A stretch of 64,000 nucleotides of DNA from Lathyrus oleraceus (taxonomy: Eukaryota; Streptophyta; Magnoliopsida; Fabales; Fabaceae), in NCBI RefSeq assembly GCF_024323335.1, contig NC_066581.1:228424539-228488538 (forward strand), written 5' to 3'. Below the pieces are notes generated by a model. The model saw only the letters and a program-made list of their open reading frames with translations. It did no database searches and was not told the origin of the DNA. Below, piece after piece: positions 44,486-56,512 of the stretch. How positions within the stretch are numbered: position 1 is the stretch's first letter; every line of letters starts with the position of its first letter. A program made the translations under genes and the position numbers.

Positions 44486-47400
44486 TCAACCATCTCTATG
44501 TTCTTGGTCAATCTTAGGCAAAACTCGAGATGAGGTTCTTCTAAAAGATGAGTATGAATCAATGACATCGGCTGTTAATGCTGGTTTTAAGGAATTCTTC
44601 ACGATCTGAAAATGACGGTCAAAAACAACAGTGGCGTCCATGTTTTCCCTTAGAGCTACTATTCCAACTTCTTTACATAATCCCTCTAGTTCAGCACCCG
44701 TGAAGAACTCGGTATCTTCTGCTAGTCTTCTGAGATCAACATCACTCCCTAATTGCATCCTTCGTGTGTGCACATTAAGTATCTCAACTCGACCCTCCAA
44801 ATCAGGTGGTGGCACATACAAAATCTATTATTCCATAAAATAGAATAGTGAGACAAGTGAGTTGAGAAATTGTTTCTTATTGTATATAAATATAACATGA
44901 ATAACGAGTATTGCTTGTAAACATGGGTACCTGATCAAATCGACCGGGACGCATAAGTGCAGCATCAATTGCATAAGGGCGGTTTGTGGCTGCTAAAACA
45001 AGGACTCCCTAGAAGAAAAAATATGTGAATATAGTCAGGGAAAGAATAAAAAATTAGACTTTGACCACCAATGTTTTGATAAACGAATGAATGGTTGATA
45101 AAAGAGGACAAAAGTGTGGGAGGATAAAATGTTTCCCTTTAATAAATAAACTTACTTTAGCTTCTTCTAAACCATCCATTTCAGTAAGCAGAGTTGATAA
45201 AAGCCTCTCTCCAACTGCGGCACTACCACTCGAACTATCACCCCTGTAATTAAGGAAAACTTCAGAGCCATAGTACTTAAGCACTCAAGAGTAAAATCCC
45301 AAGTTTATATTATGTAGAGTAGAGACATAAAATTCACCAAAGTGTCGTCAACACACTCTACGACGACACTCTTTCCCACACGATATTATTCAGTGAAATA
45401 CATGTGGGTCTCAATCCTGTGAAGGGGAACTTCGTAAATGTCACTAAAAAATAAGGAGTTGGAAAAAAAATCAGATTCCGTTCCCCATGTCAACACAATT
45501 GAAAACTGATAATGAAATGCTATCACAATGTGCAAAAGTCCCACAACAACATAATAGTTCTTAGGAATATTTTCCGTAATGCATACAAAAGAAGCTTACT
45601 AACCGTTTCCCAGCTACTACGTCAGCTTCATCAAAAAATATTATACTTTTTCCAGCAAGCCGTGCTTTGCGAAATATTTCACGAAGCAAACTTTCTCCTT
45701 CTCCAACATACATTGAAAATAATTCTGCACCACTAATTCATAATTTATTACTTCAAAATATTTCCTTAATGTGAGACAACGGTTTCTATAAGAGCGGAAT
45801 TGCAAAGAAAGAAAGAAAAGGAAAAAAAAAACGATATGTTACAAGAAAAAGATTAAAATTATTTAAACCTCAAGGAAAAGAACGGAACATTAGCAGCATT
45901 TGCAGCAGCTTTAGCAAGAGTAGTTTTGGAACATCCTGGAGGCCCGTGGAGAAGAATTCCACGAACAGGGGTTATTCCAAGTCTTGAAAATGCATCAGGA
46001 TACTTGATAGGCCACTCAATAGCTTTCTCGAGCTTTGTCTGTTCAAGGAATGATACACTCAGACATTGCTGAATATGATAATTTTCAGAGTAAAAATCAA
46101 ATGCAAAATTTACAAAGTACAACCTTCACATCTTTCAATCCCCCAATATCTTTCCATGTCACTTTGGGAACTTCCACAGTAATGCCTCTTGTTATACTTG
46201 GTTGAACAAGAGACCTTGCACTCTTCCAATCTTTCATCGTTAAACTGGAATCATTAACATCTTTATTTGTATTTTTGGACCTTTTAATGGCAGATTCGAT
46301 AGCTTTACGACACAGAGCCTCCAAATCAGCTCCAACATAACCGTTGCATGATGCAGCAATAAATTCTAAGTCGCGTGAATCCCGAGGAATCTTCTTTGTA
46401 TACAGCTAAAATAAGTATAACAAAAAAACAACATAAATTTGTGGTTGTAATCTGACATATTGACTTTTCTCACTAAACAATTCATCTTAGAAATTGTATA
46501 AACAACTCTGAAAATAGTTATATTACTCCTGGGAAGTAAATCATCCTGACTACTTAATGTATTGAGACCCATGGTTTTATATCTATGCACACGCAACACA
46601 TACACATAAAATACACCCTTCAAGGTTCGCCTCCTAATTTCTTGCTTGCAGAGGCTTTTATATCATTTCAAGAACCAAATTATTCTAAAATATTAAGACA
46701 TTAGTAGAAGGCAAATAGATAGTGTCTTTCCCAGTTACCTCTAGAATTTGAAGGCGCTCCTTTTCATTTGGGACTGTAACTTCAATTTCAACATCAAAAC
46801 GCCCATTCCTTCTTAGGGCAGGATCAATTGCATCCACCCTGTGCATGTAGAAACCAAATATACAAAACTAACTAAAAGTATTAAAAACTCTTATTATTAT
46901 CTCTCCTCCTTTTATTTAAAATCCCACAACTTCAATAGTCATTTAATAGGTAACCTGTTAGTTGATGCAACCACAACTACCCCCGGTGTAGAAGAGGTTG
47001 CTTTGTTTGAGTCCATCAAAAAACGAAGTTGGGAAGCAATAAGCCTCCTGTATGCATGAATAAAAATAACTGTCAGGCCACAAATCAAAAAATTCACTTA
47101 AAATTAATAATATGAAGGCCACAAATCCAAAAATTCACTTAATATTAATAATATGAAGGCACGGCAAAATGTCAAACAATAGCATTACAAAACAGAAAGT
47201 CAGGGCCAATGATTTGATAAAACTAGACCAGAAAGTCAGGGCTAATGATATCAAATACAACCTAAGATAGAAAAAACACAATTGCCAAAGATTATCACAC
47301 TCACATGTTGGAATATAGCAACATTAAATCCCTACCAAACAAAAGCAACAAAAGGCTTGACAAAGATTAGAAACCAAGAGCCGAACTGCAATCTTATGAA

Positions 47401-48987
47401 TTCAGCTAAACAATACCTGATATAACTCTGATTCATAAACTTGACAGGGTATACCCAACTCTAGCCCCGGTAATGTTGATGGCTACTAACTTAGGAAACA
47501 TCGTTCAAATAGTTTAAGGATTTTAACCCTTTATTCGAAAAATTATGCTAACAACATTCCGAGAATATCCACGACAGATTTTCACAAGTATATATTAACA
47601 AAATTATGGCAAAATATTACATCCTAACTAATAAGCAGATTCTTTATCTTAGAGAATATACAAATAATCCGTTCTTACCAAATTAGTTGGACTTTTGTTC
47701 ATATCTCTGATCATTTCAAACAAAAAGATATTCGATTACTTTCATCACATTAGTTGAAATAAAAAATGAGGTGGACGGGTAAGCATAGAATCACAAAGTT
47801 GTATTTCAACTAGATAAAAAGAATGAAAATCCAGATTTAGTGACATGATTAATGAGAAACCAGGAAAAAATATTTTATCAATGAAACATAGAGACATTTT
47901 ATAGCAAACTACACACACACACACACAATCTACGACACGTCCTGTCAACTGTATGCCAGGAAAATATTGAAGCAATACATAACCGACCCAACCGACCCAA
48001 AACATGTTCAGGAGTAGAAAAAATATTATAAATATAGACATTTCTTGTGCCTAGACCAGGGGATTTTCTAAAAGAATAGTTGTTATCCTATTATTTTCTC
48101 TACTTTCATTAATTTGAGATTACAACAGAATTAATCACAATAAAAAGAAATATGAGATAAAAGAAGCAATAACTACAACAACAAAAAACCACAAGGTATC
48201 ATTAAGTATAAAAGTCATTAATTGTCCCATACCTGGAATCTTGGCGAGGACAAAGTACATCTATTTCATCTATAAAGATAACTGAAGACTTGCCCAAGGC
48301 TGCGTGAGAAGATGCCTCAGAAAAAGCCTCGCGGAGATTTCTCTCACTTTCACCAACATGTGCGCTATGAACGGTGTTTGGGCTACAAAACAAACAGGCA
48401 AGTAATTACAAATAATTTATTCAAGCCATAGACATTGGAGCACAATATCCACAATACTGGAAATTCAAAATACAAGTACCTTATAATCGTCAAAATTGCC
48501 CCGCATTCTTCAACAACTGCCCGTACCAAACTTGTCTGCAATCACATTCACATACAATATCTCATAAATATGGCATAACATAATCCATCAGCCAACTATT
48601 TTTAGATCTAAACTCTATTTGATAACCAATGAAATGAACTAAGTAATAATAATAAGCATTAAAAAAATTAACAGTAACAACAAGAAGTTCAAAAAATTAC
48701 CTTTCCGGTGCCAGGTGAACCATGTAACAAAACACCTCTTCCAAACTGAAAGCAAAACAAAATTAATAATTATAACAACTAAGAAATAAAACTAGAATCG
48801 GAACTATTAAAAAGAAAGAAATAAAGGAAAAACATACTTTAACCCCAAGTCTCTTTGCATCACAAGGTAAGAGACGCCAAGGAAATGTAATGAGATCTCT
48901 GAGGGTTTTAATAGCTTCTGTGTTACCACCAATCACTTCCTCGGCTCTCCGATGTCTGGTGCTCGTGCTTTTAATTTCGCCGGGCAT
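44486..48987 (-). CDS. CDC48B: CDC48B-type AAA+ ATPase, 12 coding exons, 559 aa
   Basis: A two-domain AAA+ ATPase matching plant CDC48B (Arabidopsis At2g03670 type), a CDC48/p97 relative without a clear N-domain; its substrates are not known from sequence. Exons (high to low): 48,987-48,838; 48,745-48,701; 48,535-48,480; 48,382-48,233; 47,047-46,955; 46,838-46,739; 46,405-46,124; 46,038-45,869; 45,732-45,604; 45,243-45,156; 45,008-44,931; 44,824-44,486. All junctions are GT-AG, phases agree and the total is 1,680 nt. D1 Walker A is GSPGTGKT (59-66) and Walker B VIFIDE (118-123). D2 Walker A is GPPGCSKT (324-331), with the Cys-Ser of this subfamily, and Walker B IIFFDE (379-384). Start MPGEIK is preferred over the in-frame Met at 49,143 because homologues start near here. 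The protein ends HRDG, lacking the short hydrophobic tail of the Arabidopsis protein. It appears functional. Confidence 0.93.
47076..47157. repeat. 41-bp tandem duplication in CDC48B intron
   Basis: Two near-identical copies of GGCCACAAAT...AATATGAA (47,076-47,116 and 47,117-47,157) lie 30 bp inside the 1.19-kb intron between coding exons 4 and 5. The same intron has an AC dinucleotide run at ~47,910-47,929. Confidence 0.85.
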
Positions 48988-49440
48988 TGCAGCAATGGTA
49001 GCAAAGGCGTAAAGTGAGAGGCTAGTCGGATGGAGTGACGGGAGAAGGCGGCGAGGCGGGAAAAGATAAAAATTGAGAAAAGAACGTGGTAATGAAACCG
49101 AAGAAATGAAAAAAGGAGTAGAGTGGAATGGTTTTACAGACAAATCCGCCGCAGTAAACGACGGGGAGTAGCGGCGCGGCGGCGGCGGTTGTGAGTGGAA
49201 GATGGAGAAGGGATGAGGGGGGTGATGAGAGAAGAGGGAAGAAACCCAAGTTGAGCAAAGTCGAATCTCAGCCGTTGAAGTTTATTATGCCACGTGTCGA
49301 GCATCGGTTTAAGTACAGACAGAAACTGGATGTTAACAACTGTAGCAGATCCAAACTCATCTATATCCGGCACCTTGAGCGTATTTTTGTCGATGTATTT
49401 CGATTTTGATTTTAAACTTGCGAATTTTTTGATGAGTTTA
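48988..49440 (-). promoter_or_regulatory. Upstream region of CDC48B
   Basis: 49,020-49,260 is GC-richer (GGCGGCGGCGG, GGGAGAAGGCGGCGAGG) than the surroundings and probably holds the 5' UTR and proximal promoter. No clear TATA box was identified. Nothing else is recognised. Confidence 0.4.
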
Positions 49441-49442
49441 AT

Positions 49443-49606
49443 TGAAATACATTGACAATGTAAAAGATTTTACACCATCAGTTAATCATAGATATCGGAT
49501 ATTAAAAGAAGTTTGACTTTTATTTTAAAAATATATAAAATAATACAAACGGATGATGATGATGAATCGACGATGTAAAACTTTTTATACTGACAGTGTA
49601 TAGTAA
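49443..49606. mobile_element. Small MITE-like inverted-repeat element
   Basis: The left end ATACATTGACAATGTAAAAG and the right end, inverted (ATACACTGTCAGTATAAAAA), pair over ~30 bp across ~160 bp. The TACACTGTCAGTATAAAAAG-type terminus is common in legume MITEs (recalled). The target duplication is not clear. Confidence 0.5.
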
Positions 49607-50001
49607 TTAATCTCTTTTTTAATTTCTTTTTAGAAAGAGTTAACTATGTTTTTGATAGTCATAAATAATGTTTTTTTGTTTAATTTTTTTTAAAAATAAT
49701 TATTCTAATGTTTTTCGTCTATATATTTGATCTCTAATGTCAATGTCCGTGAAAGTTTTTGATTAGACATACACATGACAGTGTCAACGTGATAAGACGC
49801 TGACATGGTATAGCACATGGCTAAAATCAACATTGTTCATGAACTCACAAAAATTCATAACTAATAAGTAGCTAAAATCATAGTTAATCTGTAGCAAATA
49901 CATTACAAAAATTCTGGTTCTAAAAAATGAAGTGAGTTTTGAACTTGATTCAAAGCATGATGGGTTGACAGAGTGATGCTAATTTGAAGAATGTTTAGAC
50001 A

Positions 50002-50295
50002 GTGGAGAACGAAACAGACTTGATGCAAAATGAAAGTAGCTCAAGACTGTCGACGCAGGAAGAAGTTGCTCAACTAGCCCATACAAGTTTGATGGAAAAT
50101 GTAAGTTTGGAAGGACTGAATGAGAACGATAAGGATATTATAGTGAATTCTCCAATGCAATGTGTGAAAAGTAACGATGCAGACTTTCTTGACTCGCAGG
50201 AACATGATACAAGGGATACTGTGGATGAAGAGAATAACAACGGTGAACCGAAATCAATAAAAGAAAATGTGGCTCCGAAAAAATTTGTTATATAA
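50002..50295 (+). pseudogene. Unassigned acidic 97-residue open frame
   Basis: I do not recognise this product. It begins MENETDLMQNESSSRLSTQE, is rich in Asp, Glu, Asn and Ser, and ends APKKFVI. Composition is unlike its AT-rich surroundings, so it may be a captured exon piece. It could also be the linker region between the zinc knuckle and endonuclease of an L1-type LINE, since an endonuclease fragment lies 950 bp downstream on the same strand. There is no domain, signal or membrane segment. Whether it is expressed cannot be judged. Confidence 0.3.
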
Positions 50296-50299
50296 TTAA

Positions 50300-51190
50300 A
50301 TAACCAATGACTAAATGACTAACCATGTTCTTGTCACATATAACATCAACAACACAATAGGGATAATATTCACACACACACCATTCTCTTTTAATTCCGG
50401 GTGAAATATCCTTCAGTTTCACACTGTGTCAGAAGGGTTTATCATAGCGGTCATCATCTTCACACTCACATCATTCTCGTATACATTAGCCTTAAATGGT
50501 TATGACACGGTAGAGGAGAATGTTTGAGTCTATAAAACTTTAATCTATATAATATACACATCACAAATTACATTACCAAACACCACACACTACACTCACA
50601 TTTCTCACGTACTACACAATAGTCACATGTACATATTACACATGACACCTACATAGCCATTAAGCCCCGTTGAATATGCATCTATAATAATTTCATAATG
50701 TCCATAACATTCTAAGAGGGTGCTTGATGCATATCATAATACAAGGATAATAGCTAGGTATAGTAATATTTTATCAGACATAGGAATAACACAACATTTT
50801 CATAAATGACACAAAGCAAGCATTGTTCACATCATTAACTACAAAGCACACACTCTTTGTGATACATTGCATTAACAGCCAGACAAACATCATACAAATT
50901 ACACAATTTAACTCTATACACATTATGCGATACATGACATCAAGAGAGACATATTACATTATACATCTTATAAGTCACAATATAACGCTAAACTATAATG
51001 TTACAATACAATCAACACACGATATTTTCAGACTAAGTACAGTAAATAAATCATACTTTATAGAACAAAACAAGTGGCGTTTTTATTTTGAAATGAAATA
51101 GACAATGATTTGAAGACTATAACATCATCACTATGACTATGGCCATCATGATATAAAATATAAGTGGTGTAGGAGGATGATGGAAATTGA
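50300..51190. other. AT-rich non-coding interior of the 2.2-kb element
   Basis: Rich in CACA, ATTACA and TACACA words and free of recognisable coding sequence. Several weak inverted TACATT/AATGTA words occur, but no array. Confidence 0.4.
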
Positions 51191-51240
51191 ATGTATCATA
51201 TACCTAACAATCAAATAGACACAATGAAATCAAATCATCT

Positions 51241-51420
51241 GGGGATTTCAATGTCGATCCTTCGTTATTCACAGGGAATTTCAACGTCGTGTTGGGTGCT
51301 CATGAAAAGTGAGGTAAAAGGTCGCCACTGCGTATTTCCTGCGAAGATTTTCTCCTATGGACAAATGAAAATTTATTGGTCCATTTGAACATAATGGGAT
51401 TGCACTTCACGTTTATTGAA
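51241..51420 (+). pseudogene. LINE endonuclease fragment
   Basis: The frame reads GNFNVVLGAHEK, then a stop, then ISCEDFLLWTNENLL and GLHFT. This matches the GDFNxVLGxxEKxG...FxxxxxxxxLxDLxxxGxxFTW region of the apurinic-type endonuclease of plant L1 LINEs. It is truncated on both sides, with one in-frame stop. It lies next to the right inverted repeat of the 2.2-kb element, so it was probably carried or inserted there. It belongs to a different copy from the LINE at 52.5-58.3 kb, which is on the minus strand. Confidence 0.7.
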
Positions 51421-52045
51421 AAATAAACATTTATTGAACACACTGCATTTTTTAAAACCAAATTTTCTGCAATGAATTTGCTACATATTAGCTACGATTT
51501 TAGCTACCGATTAGCTACAATTTTTTTGGATTCATGAATAATATTGACTTTAGCCATGTGGTATGTCACGTTAGCATCTTGTCACGCTGACACTACCATG
51601 TGTATGCCCAGTCACAAAAAAAACTTTCATGTGGCACGTTACATCAACTTCTGTTAACGGACATTGACAGGAGGGACCAAAAGTGTGGACAAAAAAATTA
51701 GGAAGACTATTCTTCGAAGGAAATATTTTGATGGACTAAAAGTGAAAATGACAATATTTATGAGAACCAAAAACTTATTTAATTCTTTTAAAAAATTGAA
51801 AAATAAAGTCACTGTTTCGTAGTGGATGTTTCGTAGTGGATAGGTAATTTTGAAGGTAGATTTTGAATTGAATGATGAGTTTGAGTTTCATGCATTGTGT
51901 AAATAGTTTACATTTTCAACACATCAGAACCAATCATATGTAAGAATTTAGAGATGGTTATGCTAAATGTCAAAAGTTTATAATTATTGAATAATTATAA
52001 TTTGTTGACAGGGTAAACTCTATACTATTATAAATTAAACTCTTA

Positions 52046-52316
52046 CTCTCTCAGTTTCATAAAAAATATCTTATTTGAATAATATGCGGTTTTTAAGATA
52101 ATGATTACATATGTTAATTTTAATGATAAAATTAATATCATTTACTAGAATATCCTTAATTATTATAGTCAATAGAGTAGTTGAATGAATTTAAAGTTAA
52201 TAAATATGATATAGTAATGGAAAAATAATAATAAATATTGCATTGGTATTGTAAAAAAATGATTATTTTGAGACAAAAAAAATATAAATGAGACACTTTT
52301 TATGAGATAGAGGGAG
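52046..52316. mobile_element. Stowaway-type MITE
   Basis: The left end CTCTCTCAGTTTCATAAAAA and right end AAAAGTGTCTCAT...CTCCCTCTATCTCAT (inverted) form TIRs, with TA flanks at 52,044-52,045 and 52,317-52,318. 271 bp, very AT-rich, no coding. CTCCCTC(Y)...-type ends and TA targets define Tc1/mariner-derived Stowaway elements. Confidence 0.82.
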
Positions 52317-52527
52317 TAAATATTGGTTTATAACAATCCAAGCCTTAAAGCAATACTCTAAACCCGGGTTGGCTCTAGTCATATCTTGGTTGACTGTAAA
52401 ATTAGTTTAGCAATAATGAGTCACTTTAGCAAGAATGAGTTTGTTTACTCAATCAAACTCAAATCATATCATTTAATAAAAGTTGATTAATACAAGGAGG
52501 AATCAAATAGAAAATATTACTCCTGGA

Positions 52528-52788
52528 TCAAGAATCAGCCTCTTTAGCTAGCTTATGAGCAACCGAATATGATTTCCGCTTAAAAAACTTTACCTCAAAG
52601 TTGGTATGAGTAACTTGAAGGTTCTTAATACAATAGATAATTAAACTAAACTCAAAATTATCACCATTGATATTGCGAAGCGCTTGTACCACCAATTGAG
52701 AGTCACACTCGAATATGATACGATCCAGTTGCATGTGAATAGTTGTCTCCACTATTTCCTTTAAAGGAAATGCCCCACCTTCAATCAC
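52528..52788 (-). pseudogene. LINE RNase H domain fragment
   Basis: Text such as DRIIFECDSQLVVQALRN and SVAHKLAKEADS fits the plant LINE-associated RNase H (RVT_3 type). The acidic D in ECDSQ and the late H...A pattern are kept. The first acidic residue's region upstream (52,790-53,080) is degraded. It is the last domain of the LINE polyprotein. Confidence 0.82.
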
Positions 52789-53081
52789 CTATAAGATACC
52801 AAAATCCCAAGCTATTCCATCATTGATGAACCTCCCAATACTATCTCAAAAACACCATCCCCATTAGTTGTTCCTTTTTGGTTATTAAATCATGCATGCA
52901 CATTACATTTCATCCATCCTTCACTTGGAGGATGCCAAACTAACAGATGATCAATGGTGTTAAGAGGAGAACAATAGGATCTTTGAGCTTGAAACCAATC
53001 TTTCCAGATATTAAAAGCTTGCATACATAAGTTATTCACATTATATATCTCTCTGTTCCAAATCCAGTTATTCCTATTATT

Positions 53082-53549
53082 TCAAATCACCCATAACATA
53101 GCATCAACTCTCCCTGTCACATGTCTATCTTCCTTGATACAGATTTCAAGAATGATGGATTTTGCATTGTTAAAATAAATAATTTTAGGAGAAATAATAT
53201 GGTTTAAACCTGCATCTATCCAACATCGATTAGTCGTCGAACACTCAAAGAAGACATGCATATCATCTTCCTCATTATCTTCACACAGTTGGCAATCATT
53301 TGGGCACTGTACTAAGTGTTGACGAAGTCTAATACGCGTTGGTAGACACCCACGACAAATTCTCCAAAGCAAGTGTTTAACTCTAAGGGGAGATATAATC
53401 TTCCATAAACTACCCCAATCGCCTTCCACCCGAAGCTTAAGAGAAGCGCTAAGATCTTTCTTCAACAAAATATACCTCGTTTTCACACTGTAATTACCAT
53501 GAATTTCTTCTTTCCACACCAAACAATCCTCCTTCACATCTTCCAACAA
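53082..53549 (-). pseudogene. LINE zf-RVT domain
   Basis: Contains WKEEIHGNYSVKTRYILL, then WKIISPLRVKHLLWRICRGC and CLPTRIRLRQH. A CPNDCQLCEDNEEDDMHVFF segment supplies the Cys-Cys-Cys-His zinc pattern of zf-RVT. This 155-residue block lies between RT and RNase H as expected. The open frame ends at a stop after DAMLWVI, where the link to RNase H is broken. Confidence 0.87.
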
Positions 53550-53595
53550 AGGCCCCTTCCTGATTTATAACACTACAACATGCATAAACAACTAT

Positions 53596-55578
53596 TTAAT
53601 TTTTTTGAATATCCCATTGTTTAACATTAGGCACTGTGAGATCATTAAGGGTAAGATTGTACACACCTTGACCTTGTGGAGCATAAAGTCCTCCTTTTCC
53701 AACTCCTTTCAACCACGGGTCCATCATAACGTTAATTTTTCTACCATTACCAATACTCCATCTATAACCAAAATACAAAACATCCATTTCTTTTAACAAA
53801 TTTCTCCATACAAAACTTAGGTTATTACCTGTATTTTCCTAAAAAAAAAGAAGAACGAGTGGAAATATATGGCTTTAAAGATTCTAGCCACAAAAGACTT
53901 CGGTTTTGTATAATATGATAACCTTGTTTCGCCACCATGGCCCTAGTAAAAAAATTGAAATCTCTAAATCCAAGATCACCCTCCCTTTTGGCACACATCA
54001 TTTTATCCCAAGCAAGCTACCTTATTCCTTTATTTTGATTTCCACACCCTACTCCCACCAAAAATGTTTAACATCTTCTCAATATCATTCACAATATTAT
54101 CAGGAAGGACGAAAACACTCATAATATACGATAGGATTGCTTGAAGCACTTATTTAATCACATTCTCTTTTCCTGTTTTAGACAAAGATATTCCTCTCCA
54201 AGAATTATTTCTCCTCCATATTGGATCTTTTACAAATGCAAAAGTATTTTTCTTACTTCTACTAATCATCAACGGTAACCCCAAATACCTTCATGTACCT
54301 AACACATGGCGAACTCCTATAATTCTAACAAGATCTTCTTTGGTTGGACCACTAATATTACGGTTGAAAAACACTTATGACTTCGACATATTAATTTCCT
54401 GACTCCATGCATCTACATACTGACGAAGTATATCCATGAGATGGTTCACTTCAGAAGGATTGACCCTGCAAAATAAAAAATATTCGTCACCAAAAGGTAG
54501 ATGGGACACCTTAGACGCCCCCCTACATATTTGGACTCCATAAATGTATCCTCTTGCTACCGCTTTATTAATAAGAGTGGAAAGACCTTCAACAACCAGG
54601 ATGAAAAGATATGGCAACAACAAATCTCCTTGTCTCAGCCCCTCCCTGGATAAATAAGACCAACTCTATCCATATTAATCATAACTGAATAATTAAATGA
54701 CGAAACAGACATCATCACCCAATGAATCCACCTATTTACAAATCTCAAGTGACTTAACACCCTTCTCATGAAACCCCAATCCACTCTATCATAAACTTTG
54801 CTAATATCAATTTTAAGAGCTAATTCCCCTTTTGTCCCATTTGTAAGTATCTTCAAGGCATGAATGGTCTCGATAGTTATCATAACACTATCAAGAATGG
54901 AATGCCCTTCTACAAATGTTGATTGCTCCTCTGACACACACTTGACTAGACACTTCTTCATTCTGTTGACTAAGAGTTTCGAGACCATCTTATACACCAC
55001 ATTACACCACATTACACAACAAAATAGGTCTCAACTCCTTCATATTATTGGGGTTCTCACACTTAGGAATTAGGCCAATATTAGTATCATTAAGTGCATG
55101 TGGAAAAAACCCCTTCTCTAACCATCTTGACACAACCTCAAAAATATCATCTCTACACAACCCCCCAAAAGTTCGGGTAGAAAGCCAGATTAAAGCCATC
55201 AGAACTCAGATTAAAGCCATCAGAACCCATAAATTTATCTGGATGCATATGTGTGGGAGCTTTGAACAATTATCCTTTGGATATAGGCACTAGAAGTTGA
55301 TCATCATCCTCCCTAGTTATACATTGTTGTAAGTTATCCAAGACCGGATCATAGTTACTGTTATTAGTAGCTGCAAACAAATTTTCAAAATACTGCTTAG
55401 CAACCTCGCATAAACCTGCATGTTCTCTCATTTCCTCATTATCTTCCCTTAGTATTATGCTAATACTTTTGAATTTCTTCCTAGTTGTGGCTGACATATG
55501 AAAGAATTCAGTATTAAGATCCCCGTCCCGAATCCACTGCATCTTAGCTCGTTGTTTCCAGTACACTTTCTCTTGCAT
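53596..55578 (-). pseudogene. LINE reverse transcriptase, broken into several frames
   Basis: From high to low coordinate it reads YWKQRAKMQWIRDGDLNTEF (pre-RT), LEKGFFPHALNDTNIGLIPK, RPILLCNVVYKMVSKLLVNR, SEEQSTFVEGHSILDSVM, LKIDISKVYDRVDWGFMRRV (motif A), RQGDLLLPYLFILVVEGLS and SHLPFGDEYFLF (motif C). Motif C should be FADD; here it is FGDE, so the second catalytic Asp is lost. At least four frame breaks occur (about 54,630, 55,007, 55,200 and 54,300). The C-terminal part (53,596-53,799) holds GYRWSIGNGRKINVMMDPWL. Inactive. Confidence 0.88.
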
Positions 55579-55948
55579 AATGATCCTATTATATTGTCAC
55601 TGCGCTTCGAAAAAACCCTCAGTAATAGAGGGATTGGTACAATTGTGGTACCTTTCCATTCTCTCTATGTAGTCCTGTAATTCCACTTTGGATTTTGAAA
55701 GCTTCCTCACAACCTGCAATACGATGATCCAATTCGACCTCAGTTTCACGAGACCAACCTGCTTCAATCACCTCCTCAATATCCTCCTCCTGAAGCCACC
55801 TATTTTCAAACTTGAAAGAGTAAATGTAGCAATATCTTTAAACTATATCACACTGTAACAAAATAGGTGTGTGATTCGAGTGTGATGTAACTAGGTTTTG
55901 GAGTCGAACATTAGGGAAACAAGCGATCCATTTCGGGTTGGCTAAAGC

Positions 55949-56512
55949 TCAATCAAGTCTTTCCTCCACCATCTGATCAGTGCCTCTACTCTTATGCCAA
56001 GTAAAATGATGGCCGTCTAAATTAATATCAGTTATATCACATTCTTCGATGGCATTCCAAAAACTTGTGCAGAGCCAATTAGGGTGAGGGTGAATACCCC
56101 ATTTGTTTTCTTGCGATAACAAATCATTAAACTCGCCAATGATACACCACAGACCTTGATCCATGTCGCGAAGATCACGTAGTAAGTCCCATGCTTGTCT
56201 TCTTCTACCTCGGTCAGGATATCCGTAATAACAAGTAAGCCTCCACTGGTCATTCCTCTCGTCTTTTACCATTAAATTAACAAAGTTTATAGAGAAATTA
56301 AACACACTGCACTTGATTTGATTCTTCCACAAAATCGCTAACCCTTCACTCTTTCCTTCAACGTCAATCGTCAAACATGCATCATAGTTAAGAGCAACTC
56401 TTATTTGTTCCATCTTTCTAGCTTTTGCTAACGTCTCTGACAAGAATATTATATTCAGTCGATGTTTCTGAGCCAAGCTACGTAGGTTAGGAATTGCACT
56501 CGGGCTGCTCAC
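55949..56512 (-). pseudogene. LINE endonuclease domain
   Basis: The longest intact block of the LINE, 187 residues. It starts with RSLAQKHRLNIIFLSETLAK, the endonuclease SET motif. Then come GLAILWKNQIKCSVFNFS, WRLTCYYGYPDRGRRRQAWD and WCIIGEFNDLLSQENKWG (GDFN is changed to GEFN). It ends with DINLDGHHFTWHKSRG and VEERLD. APE-type endonucleases nick the target DNA for target-primed reverse transcription. The upstream start MSSPSAIPNL is an internal Met of the polyprotein. Confidence 0.88.

Larger units (their letters stand above)
49628..51795. mobile_element. 2.2-kb element with ~310-350-bp terminal inverted repeats
   Basis: 49,628-49,945 pairs inverted with 51,436-51,795. Shared text includes GTCAATGTCCGT, CATACACATG, CACATGGCTAAA, GTAGCTAA and TTTTTGGT/TGATAGTCATAAAT near the tips. 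Similarity is roughly 70-75% by eye. Long inverted ends suggest a MULE-like non-autonomous element. It carries an unassigned open frame (50,002-50,295) and a LINE endonuclease fragment (51,241-51,420). No transposase is present. The target duplication was not resolved. Confidence 0.6.

Noticed and set aside
48988..49143. In-frame upstream Met extending CDC48B by 52 residues
   Set aside because: The extra text (MSVKPFHSTPFF...) is Phe/Leu/Pro/Ser-rich with no counterpart in the family. Homologues start close to MPGEIK, and the segment lies in the likely 5' UTR. A transit peptide was considered but there is no support in the family.
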